Shown piece after piece: positions 56,156-64,000 of a stretch of DNA of 64,000 nucleotides. The translations under genes were made by a program, and so were the position numbers. The stretch is from assembly GCA_026225945.1 (NCBI GenBank), contig JAMJFZ010003638.1:1-64000 (forward strand). Direction: 5' to 3'. This stretch comes from Cricetomys ansorgei (lineage: Eukaryota > Chordata > Mammalia > Rodentia > Nesomyidae). The number at the start of each line of letters is the position of its first letter. Position 1 is the stretch's first letter. The notes below the pieces were generated by a model. The model saw nothing but the letters and a program-made list of their open reading frames with translations, made no database searches and was not told the origin of the DNA.

Positions 56156-57509
56156 CGGCTGAGCTACAGAGGGCCTGCCAGGCTCCTCGTCAGATGGAAT
56201 GCAAACAAAGCCAGGGGCAGGAGGCTGCACCCACATGCCCTCAACCATTTCAGGGCTAGGTCTAGGGTTCATCCTGAGCCTAGTCCCAATCTGGAAGGGC
56301 CCCTGGCATCCTTTCAATGGGAAGGGCTCCTCTGGAAAGGGCCTTCTGACTGCCATGGGCGTTGGGAGCATCTAGGCTGCCAGATCCAATCCAGCTTAAC
56401 CTGTAACTTTTGCCACGTGAAGAAGGGAGACAGTTTCCCATTCCACAAGCAAACAAAAACAAAAAATTCTCTATCCTGCTATTGAAAACTAAGTACCCAC
56501 AAACCATCAGGTTGGAAGTCACAGATGGTAAACCTCTTACTGAGGTGGATAAGAACAAAGGGTTATGCAGGAGCCCGGAAAAACTCATCTACCACACAAT
56601 TTTGTCTCTGGCTCACCTCTTCCCATTCAAAGCAAATGAAACCCCAAACTTATTGAAGTAGGTAGATTTCCCCTTCAGAGTTCTCTGTCATCTTTCTTAA
56701 CCACATCACAAGACTGAACACCGGAACTGTCCATTAATCCGGCTTTCCAGCGGAGGACTTCCTAACGTTGACCTCATACTGACTTTATAGAGTCATCCGG
56801 TCTGAGCCGGTGCTACTCCAGACCCCACGCCCTCATCCCCACTGTGCAGATAAGGAAGCCATCATTCAGGTGTTGACCTTGGTTTTAAAACCCTTTCTGT
56901 GGTCTTTCTGTGATTGAACAGCCCAGTGCCACCCCACGCTGGTCTGGCTCAGGCTCGGTCCTGTAGTCCAAGAAGAACTAAAGCCCTCCCCCTTCGAGGG
57001 TTCAGAGTAACAGACGCCCCGCTGGACTGATTAGGACCCATCTCTCTGGAACTGCAGACTCACTGGAATTAATTAAACATGCAGAAGCGTTTTCTTCCAG
57101 TAATGAAGAGCACAGCGCAGAGGAGTCTCACTAAAGGCCGGAGCATGGTATTTCACAAAGGTTACCTCCCCCCCCACGCGTGAGACGTGAAGATCCAGGG
57201 GCTGGGGTTCAACCTAGTCGTCTTTCCTCCCTTGGGCTCTGAAACCAGATGGAGCTTGCTCGGTTGTTTTTTTTGTTTTTGGTCTGCATCTTTGTACTGA
57301 GTGGGAGGTGGATTCTGACGAAGGAAACGTGGGGCGCCCAGGCTGAGGGCTCTGGAGAAGGCTACAGGGAGAGCGACATAGACAGACACAACATGCACAC
57401 ATAACTGTCGCCCATAAATACTCATCCATCCCACCCACATTCATACATAAAGATGAAAAGATACACAAACATGCCAATTTAAGCACCCAAACACACACTT
57501 CCCAATGCC

Positions 57510-57512
<3 letters not shown>
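56154..57512. other. Unique sequence, no feature recognised
   Basis: Includes GAATTAATTAAAC at 57066-57078. An about 35-bp MIR-like scrap (CACTGTGCAGATAAGGAAGC) lies near 56840. No gene. Confidence 0.35.
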
Positions 57513-57561
<49 letters not shown>

Positions 57562-57562
57562 A
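57513..57562. repeat. (AC)n microsatellite
   Basis: About 22 AC units after ACACC, ending ATACACATAC. Confidence 0.97.
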
Positions 57563-58339
57563 TACTTTCTGTTGTCATAGACTCCTGTGTTTGTTCCCAG
57601 TGGCTGACTGGCTCAGCAGAAATTCTGGCTGAGTTGCAAGATTCTGTTTGGAAGGTGGGTGTTGCCGTGTGCAAACATACACCTCAGGTTCAGGAAAGTA
57701 CCGGTGGAGGGAAGCCAAGGCACATGTGCCTGGGTGGGGTGGGGTGGGGTGGGGAGGATGGGGGTTCTTTGTCTTCTCTCCCCCAAGAATAGCTTCCTAA
57801 GTTAGAACAGAATTTCACCTACTAACCCTGGTGATGGTCTCCGTTTCTTAGCCCACAGCACCTCAGAGGAACCAGGTGGGTGCCAGCCTGCTGGGTACAC
57901 CCTCCGCTGTGACGTAATGTTTTGTTGACAACATGTTCTGAAAGCATCCGTGGGTAGACAGCACAAGTCAGCAACCTGGGAGCAACTGTAATTTCAGCAT
58001 GCACTGGGGAGTCACAAATTAGGGCAGGTCAGATCCTTCCCTCAAATGACACAGCAGTGACTAGCAGCTTCGGGTGGTGGGAGTGATTCAGGAGTTAATG
58101 GGGATCCTCAGATCTGGTAGGAGGAAGAAGTATTTAAGCCTTCCTTTAACAGTTTCAACATTTCCTCGGGTTTTAGCACAGCTTAAATCTCCAAAGTGTA
58201 ACCAGGGGCCTCTTGGCTGTGCTGAATGGCGTATTAAATGGAAGCTGTAGTGACCCGTGCACACGGGGAGATGTGGCTCACACTGGAAAGACAGATGGGA
58301 ATTAGAGCAGATTATTTTGCCTCAGGAAAACAAACTTGA
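57563..58339. other. Unique sequence with a G-rich tract
   Basis: At 57736-57768 runs of GGGGT repeat five times; this is a G-quadruplex-type sequence on the plus strand. No gene. Confidence 0.4.
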
Positions 58340-58515
58340 GGGCCAGGTGGTGGCGGCGCATGCCTTTAATCCCAGCACTTGGGAGGCAGAGGCAGGGGGA
58401 TCTCTGTGAGTGTGAGGCCAGCCTGGTCTACAGAGCGAGTTCCAGGACAGCCAGGACTACACAGAGAAACCCAATCTCCAAACAACAACAACAAAAAACA
58501 AAACCAAAAAACAAA
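58340..58515 (+). repeat. B1 SINE (forward, full length)
   Basis: GGGCCAGGTGGTGGCGGCGC, TTTAATCCCAGCACTTGGGA, GGCCAGCCTGGTCTACAGAG, GAGTTCCAGGACAGCCAGG, CTACACAGAGAAACCCAATC, AACAACAACAACAAAAAAC tail. Among the best conserved B1 copies here. Confidence 0.96.
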
Positions 58516-58687
58516 AGAAGGCAAGCTTGAAGCACAACGTCATTTTACTGCAAGGTTAGACATTTTGACTGTCAGAGTGACAAGAGACGGTGGCAGACAT
58601 GGTGCCTTTAAAAGAAAAAAGGTCTTGGGTCACCAACCCAGGTTATTTCAGTTCTGTCAACTTACCAAAAATGTAAAAAAAAAAAAA

Positions 58688-58825
58688 AATTGTTTCTATT
58701 TATTTGTGTGCGCACCCCACGTGTGGAGGTCAGAGTTGACAATTCTTTCCTTCCAGCATGTAGGCTCCCAGGACTGGACTCGGGTTGTCGGGCCTCACGG
58801 CACGCATCTTCATCCACAGAGCCCG
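58688..58825 (-). repeat. B3-like SINE (reverse)
   Basis: TTGTTTCTATTTATTTGTGT then GTGGAGGTCAGAGTTGACAA, TTCTTTCCTTCCAGCATGTA, GGACTCGGGTTGTCGGGCCT. Resembles the reversed other B3 subtype (TGGAGGTCAGAGGACAACTT). Confidence 0.75.
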
Positions 58826-58949
58826 CGTGTTTGTGCTGCGAGGTGCACTGGTGGCCCTCTGGGTAGCGGGAGGAGCCACTGTGACGGCCACTGAGCACAC
58901 GCTGGTCTCCAAGCAGCTCCGGACAGGTATGGATTTACTCTCTCTGTGT

Positions 58950-59319
58950 GAGTCAGTTCTCTGTTCCCTTAACAGAACACCTAAATAACCAACCGATAGG
59001 GAGCAAATATTTATCTTTGCTCAGTGTTTTGAAGTACTAGGCCCACACTGAATCGGCTTTGTTGCCTTGGGCCTGTGGCGGTGCAGCACGTCATGGTGGG
59101 TGTGGGGAGTAGGGAAGCCATACACCCCCTAAGTGGAAGAGAATGAGAAAGAAGAGACAAGAGTCCCCCAGTACCTGCCTTCCACGGGGGCTCCAGAGAT
59201 GGACTTCCTCTATCAGATCACCTCTAAAAGTTCCTTTACCTCTAAATACTGAAGTGGGCTGGAGACAAGCCCGTAACACAGTCTTTTGAGGGTTAGTCCA
59301 GATACAAACCACGGCAGCT
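58950..59319 (-). repeat. MaLR-like LTR (reverse)
   Basis: TCAGTTCTCTGTTCCCTTAA, GAGCAAATATTTATCTTTGC, AGCACGTCATGGTGGGTGTG, GAGACAAGAGTCCCCCAGTA, GGTTAGTCCAGATACAAACC, ACGGCAGC. Reversed MaLR-type layout. Confidence 0.55.
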
Positions 59320-59865
59320 TTGACTACACCCGAAGAGTGGGGTCTTCTCCCTCTTTGTGGGTCACAGACATTATTGTCCTCAATTGCCTTTGCCTAGGCT
59401 GCGCTTTTAAACACAACCTCATTTAGTACTATCCCCATAAAATGAAACCCTTTGTGTATGAGACTCGTTTTCTGTCTTGTGATTGCTTCAAGTCACAAGC
59501 AGTTTGCTGAATATGGACGAGCGGGGTAGGGGGAGCGGAAACAGGGCATAATCATCTAAAAATAAATTTAAGGGCTTTTTACAAGAAGCGAGAGTCTTAC
59601 CTACCTGTCTGAGAGCTAGAGTGGCTTTGGGGGTTAGCTCACAAATGCTAAGCATCACTTTAGAAGCTCCATTTCACAGGTATTATACGCACAACATGAG
59701 AAGCAGCAAAGGACAAGCCCCAGGATGTCTGGCTGCTGGCGCCTGGCGAGGAGATCAGAATGAAGTTTTCACCATCATGGCTCTTCCTGTGCTCTACTCA
59801 AGTCTGCTAAGGACGGGTTCTACAGGTGAGTGTCCTTCAGAAAGGTGTCCATGGGAAGTAGCTAG
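59320..59865. other. Unique sequence, no feature recognised
   Basis: Nothing identified. Confidence 0.35.
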
Positions 59866-60018
59866 CTTTTCTCCTCCTTTCTCCCCCTCTTCTTCCTCCT
59901 CTTCTTCCCCTTCCACCCTCTCTCCTCCTCCTCCTTCTCCTCTTGTTCCCCCCCCTCCATCCCTCCTCCTTCTCTCCCCCTCTTGCTTCCCTGCCTGTCC
60001 CTTCTCCTCCTGGTGTGT
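59866..60018. repeat. Pyrimidine-rich (CTCCT) tract
   Basis: About 150 bp almost purely C/T. It gives a Pro/Ser-rich open frame on the plus strand and Gly/Arg/Glu on the minus; both are low complexity. Confidence 0.93.
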
Positions 60019-60064
60019 GCAAACTCTGACCTAATCAGCGGTCACTGGCAGAGTCATAACTGAG

Positions 60065-60380
60065 TGGATTACTGGGTAGACACTGTGAAAGGCGAGGCCA
60101 GATTGGAGCAAGTGCTTTCCAGGGGTGAGCAGCAGGAGAGGATCCTGTCCGCTGCCCCCATCCTCTTTTTCTCACTCCCTGTCTGCTGGCTTCTGTGAGG
60201 AGCATCTCTGCCCTGTCCTACCCTCTCTGCCACAAAGCCTTGCCTCACCTCAGGCCTAAGGCAACAGAGCTGGTCAAGCACCACAGCCTCAGAAACGGAG
60301 GCCAAATGCATCTTTCCTCCTCCACATTGCTTCTCTGGAGCATTTCCTCAGCAATAAAAGACTGCTTAACACAAGGTTGG
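60065..60380 (+). repeat. MaLR-like LTR 3' part
   Basis: CTCTTTTTCTCACTCCCTGT, AAGCCTTGCCTCACCTCAGG, CCTCAGAAACGGAGGCCAAA, TCAGCAATAAAAGACTGC. Resembles the 3' half of a forward MaLR LTR (internal AATAAA). Confidence 0.45.
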
Positions 60381-60477
60381 TACCTTCCTCAGTTGTCATT
60401 TTGGACCATGAGATGACCTTGGGGCTAGAGCTGCCTGTGGGAAGTTAAAAATCACGAGGAAGATAGGTCTTTAAAGA

Positions 60478-60720
60478 ACGTGTGTGTGTGTCTGTGTCTG
60501 TGTGTCTGTCTGTGTGTGTATGTGTGTGTCTGTGTGTCTCTGTGTGTGTATGTGTGTGTGTGTATGTGTGCATGTGTCAGTGTGTGTGTATGTGTGCATG
60601 TGTCTGTGTGTATCTGTGTGTGTGTGTGTCTGTGTGTGTATCTGTGTGTCTGTGTGTGTGTGTGTCTATGTGTGTGTATCTGTGTGTGTGTGTGTCTGTG
60701 TGTGTGTGTCTGTGTGTGTG
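60478..60720. repeat. Interrupted (GT)n/(CTGT) microsatellite
   Basis: About 243 bp GTGTGTCTGTGT with TATG and CATG variants. It forms the expanded tail region of the adjoining reversed B2. Confidence 0.96.
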
Positions 60721-60872
60721 TACGCACAGCTGTGCAGGCCAGAAGTGGGCATTGGATCCCCAGGACTGGAGTTAGAGTGGTTGTGAGTCCCCTGATAAAG
60801 GCGCTAGGACTAGGCCGGTCGTCCGCGAGAGCAGCCCGTGCTCCTGGCCACCGAGCGGCCTCTCCAGCCCCC
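60721..60872 (-). repeat. B2 SINE (reverse) next to the GT array
   Basis: GCAGGCCAGAAGTGGGCATT, CCAGGACTGGAGTTAGAGTG, CGAGAGCAGCCCGTGCTCCT, ACCGAGCGGCCTCTCCAGCC. It carries many CpGs in the tRNA head. Confidence 0.9.
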
Positions 60873-61567
60873 AACCTAGGTTCTTCTTATCAAAGTGCCA
60901 CCGCACTGCCCTTGAACGTGTGGACCTTCTGACCGTGATAAAGGTCTCCTCGCTTTCCTTCAGCCATTGCTCTTTGGGGTTCCCTCTGCCTTTGACAAAG
61001 CATCATTCTAAAAGATTTGGCTTCCAGAGCAAGAAGTATAAAAATGCAGAAGACACACTGAGGATCGGCTCTCCCTGCCCGTGTCCCGTACCCTCGCTTC
61101 CCCCAGCACCTCGGTCGGCCCACCTCACGGGATAACAGTAACTATGGCCGGCTGAGCCTTGGCTCTGTGTCGGCATGATTAGGCCCCTCACTGCAGCACC
61201 TCGTGGGATCCTTGCTGGCTTTCTACAATGGCTTTTTCCGTAGCTAGTTGCGCGGCCCTCTGTCTCATCCTTTCAAATGTCTAGCAGCCATTCTCCACAC
61301 ACCAGCCTAATGGATTCTCCTGTAAAAATCTCCCCACAGAAGCTGTCTGCTTAGTAGAATCTGTCTATGGTTTTTTAGTTGCGTGGCACCATTACCCCAA
61401 TAGCGGCAGAAACTCCGATCATCTCTGCCTGTGGCAATGAAGACTTTGGGAAGAATGCGGCTGGTAGTTCTCACCTGGAGGCTTCTGGTGCATGGCCAAC
61501 ATACACGCTGGCTGTTGTAAGGGCAGTGTGAGATGTCCCCAGAGTCTCAAGCATTTCAACACGTGGT
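60873..61567. other. Unique sequence, no feature recognised
   Basis: Nothing identified. Confidence 0.35.
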
Positions 61568-61830
61568 CCCCAGTTGGTGGCGTTGAGGTTGGGTTTTTTT
61601 TTGGTGGGGTGGCCTTGTTGGAGGAAGTACACCACTGGAGAGCTTAAGGCCTCACACTGTTTGCAGTTGGTTCTCTCTTCACGCTTGCAGTTCAAGATGT
61701 GAGCTCTCGGCCGACAGGCCTCTGTCCCACCCCCCACCCCACCCCCCGCTGTCATGGCCTCTTAAGCCCCTCTCCCCGCCTTTAGGTTACCTTGACATGG
61801 TGTTCCACCACGGCACCAGAAAAGGAACTG
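61568..61830 (+). repeat. Rodent interspersed repeat (GGCCTTGTTGGAGGAAG type)
   Basis: CCCCAGTTGGTGGCGTTGAG, GGCCTTGTTGGAGGAAGTAC, ACCACTGGAGAGCTTAAGG, CAGTTCAAGATGTGAGCTCT, CCTTGACATGGTGTTCCACC. Forward form of the repeat seen in reverse at 32426-32752. A C/A-rich patch (CCCACCCCACC) interrupts it. Confidence 0.65.
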
Positions 61831-62861
61831 AGATAGCCAGTTACCATCTCAAGACCCGAAGAGCTGCACAAACTGGTCCCAAGGGAGCTCATCCACACCC
61901 CCGGGAAGCCAGTGCCTCCTGGAAGCTGGAGGCCTTCGTTCCTCCGACTGCTCCCCTCCCTCAGAGGGAGCAATCTCAAGTCCTCATCTAGGAAACAATA
62001 GCTCTTCTCTTATAGAGTATTCCCAGGGGTGGAGGAAATTACAAGTATCTCCCCTGCTTCTGGGGAGAGGCCACGGGAATCACGGCTCCACGGAACAGAG
62101 CGAGACATCAATGTGGGTGGAGTACATATTGGGGTAGATATGGAGAAACCCGGAGCCTGTGTCCTTAACTAGTCTACTCTGTTGCCCCCACCACCCACCC
62201 CTCGGGCCACTCCACACCGAGTCCATCCTTCCTTTCTGCCGAATCTGCCTTTGCTAAGGCCTGAGGATGGGGCACACCCATTGCCTCAGCTACCAGCAAG
62301 TTCAGTAGTGCGCTAATGAAAAGGAAGTGACTGGCTTTGAGCTCCATGTGGGGGTTTGTTTGAGCCCCCTTCACCCCAGAACCTTCCCTCTGTCGCCCCC
62401 AGAGTAAGAGTCTAGGCAATTCTGTGAAGTGTGGCATCAGAGCCGCTACTCTGATATCACACCGAGCTGGAATGGGGATTAACCCTTTATATGCCATCAT
62501 TTCTGTGGCATCGCAGAGTATCTCAGAGGGGGCTGAAGTACAGAACACTTATTTAACCCATGGCATGATGAAGCAGAAGTGGCAGGAATCTAACAGTACC
62601 TGCCCTTGAATTAACTCACTCTCTCGAGACCCCGCCTCCTAAGGTTCTAATGCTTTCCGCAGCGGGGCGGGCAGGGAACCAGACCTTCAGCACGTGGGCT
62701 TTTTTTGGGGGACACTTTACACGCCAACTAGAGCAGAGACTCTCTTTGCAAAGTTTAACGCATTATTTTAATGCGCTGTCTGGAGAGTGGATCCTTCTAG
62801 AGACAGTTAACTTTTAGTCTTTCCCTCCTGTTATTTCATGTCTTTTAACTCTGCCCCCGCC
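61831..62861. other. Unique sequence, no gene supported
   Basis: No recognised repeat. The minus frame 62174-62548 has no recognised product. 62,740-62,860 is AT-rich with CGCATTATTTTAATGCGC, a near-palindrome. Confidence 0.35.
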
Positions 62862-63083
62862 ACTTTAAAAATATTTGCTTTTGTTTTATGAGCGGTTCGC
62901 CTGCATGTAGGTATGATATGCACCATGTACGTGCAGTGCTCATGTAGGCCAGAAGAGGGCGTTGCATTGCCTGGAACTGTAGTTACAGACAGTTGTGAGC
63001 TGCCACGTGAGTGCTGAGAATTGAACCTGGGTTCTCTTCAGGAGCAGCCAGTGCTCTTGATCACTGAGCCATCTCTCCAGGCC
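62862..63083 (-). repeat. B3/B2 SINE (reverse)
   Basis: TTTAAAAATATTTGCTTTTG, GTAGGCCAGAAGAGGGCGTT, ACTGTAGTTACAGACAGTTG, GATCACTGAGCCATCTCTCC. Confidence 0.93.
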
Positions 63084-63929
63084 CTCATCTCCTTTTAATA
63101 ATCAAAGAAAATAAAAACCAGAACCTTTGTGCTATTACCCCCCATCATCTTTTGCCAGTTAGGATTTAACAGTAAGAAAGGCAATATGATCCACTGAAAT
63201 CCTCAGCAACTGAACTTTACCCCACAGAAAATTCTCAGTTTGATGTTAAAATTCACAGGTCAATGAACTTTTCTAACCTAGTGGCTGTTTTGGTCTTCAA
63301 AGTGAGCCTTCCTATTTCTGTCTTCCTGTTACCATTGACTCTCCATTTCTCCCTTAGCTCATCAGTCTCCGGGCAATCTCTGGGTAACCCTCCCCACAGA
63401 AAGCTATTCCTAACCAGTGTGAAACCCTTAATTTAATTAACACCATCACTGTTTCCCAATAAGGGTAAGATAAACTCAATTTATACCAGGAAGGAAGGAA
63501 ATTAACTTCACACTACTGGAAAGAAAAAAAGAAAGAAAGAAAATCAGAACAGGATTCTGAATCAAGAGGCTAAGAGGTCACACATCCTTAGTTCCTCAAG
63601 TCCTGATGACGGTGATTTAATGGCCTAAGAGTCAAATGAGACCTTAGAGGTGGGAAGTGATTGGAGTCCGAAAAGAGGGAGTGATATCATAACCAGACAC
63701 AGGTTGACACAGGTAACTGACGTGTAACTGATCCCCCCAAATTGGTCCCGAGACTGTTAGTTCATATATTGTCTAAACCATGATCAGAAGATACCCAGAG
63801 CCTTTATTTCCTAGAATTACACCTTTTTGGAAGTGGAGGGAAAAGCATCCAAGACATTTACAGTAAAATACAAACTAGGAAGGATAAAACAAAAGGACCC
63901 TGGCCAGCAATGATTAGGGGCAAATGTGG
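63084..63929. other. Unique sequence with a GAAA patch
   Basis: AGAAAGAAAGAAAG-type patch at 63522-63545. No gene or other repeat recognised. Confidence 0.35.
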
Positions 63930-64000
63930 CAAGCTAGGACACCACATAGCCCAGGCTGGCCTTGAACTTGCCATCCTCCTGCCTCAGCCTCCCGAGTGCT
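63930..64000 (-). repeat. Old B1-related SINE (reverse), cut by the window end
   Basis: CACATAGCCCAGGCTGGCC, TTGAACTTGCCATCCTCCTG, CCTCAGCCTCCCGAGTGCT. The AGCCCAGGCT and CCTCAGCCTCC forms suggest a proto-B1-like copy. The rest lies beyond the window. Confidence 0.8.

Noticed and set aside
58756..58930. A possible SINE-derived exon: acceptor-like TTCCTTCCAG and donor-like ACAGGTATGG around an open frame
   Set aside because: Such sites are common by chance. The left part is a reversed B3, and there is no transcript evidence.
60480..60932. Three overlapping Cys/Val-rich frames
   Set aside because: They are translations of a GT/CTGT microsatellite plus a B2.

Overview
This window is mammalian nuclear DNA from a muroid rodent (mouse, rat, hamster or gerbil group). 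The evidence is the dense set of rodent-specific SINEs on both strands: B1 (7SL-derived), B2/B3 (tRNA-derived, box-A-like GATGGCTCAG and box-B-like GGTTCGATTCC heads), and B4/ID-like pieces. They sit among older mammalian repeats (MIR, L1, MaLR/MLT-type LTRs, Tigger- and Charlie-type DNA transposon remnants). Many B1 copies carry CTGTTGTAAC where the usual house-mouse form reads CTGTGTAGCC, so I lean away from Mus, but I cannot name the species.

I find no protein-coding gene, exon or structural RNA gene that I can support. Open reading frames are short (longest about 232 codons). They lie in tandem repeats, in SINEs or in unrecognised sequence, overlap open frames on the other strand, and match no protein family I know. 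The best reading is intergenic or intronic DNA. The neighbouring gene cannot be named from this sequence.

Layout. 1-11,100: SINEs, a Tigger-type fragment, a B1 nested in a B3 (3.8-4.2 kb), a 29/44-bp minisatellite (6.96-7.16 kb), and a 750-bp CA-rich array with higher-order structure (10.36-11.11 kb). 11.1-21 kb: unique, partly CpG-containing DNA, then MaLR-like and other rodent interspersed repeats, including a related pair at 14.7 and 16.6 kb, Charlie- and Tigger-type remnants, and a long TA repeat. 21-30 kb: mostly unassigned sequence with two pairs of diverged repeats I cannot name, two B2/GT compounds and a possible antisense LTR. 30-41 kb: MLT1-type LTR with an insertion, an L1 remnant, MIR, B4, a 16-unit GGATCC minisatellite with a 79-bp super-repeat (35.5-35.95 kb), a MER3-like element and B2/B1 clusters. 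41-51 kb: long unique stretches, one or two of which look like conserved noncoding DNA, plus a full-length rodent repeat at 44.5 kb and a possible pyrimidine-rich solo LTR at 50.6-51.1 kb. 51-64 kb: B2 doublet, CA/GT arrays, MaLR-like LTRs and a B1 cut by the window end.

No genes act together here. The main biological content is repeat history (nesting, tandem expansion, tail microsatellites) and a few candidate regulatory elements. I see no sign of a new multi-gene system. Family names are from memory of consensus sequences; no database search was possible.
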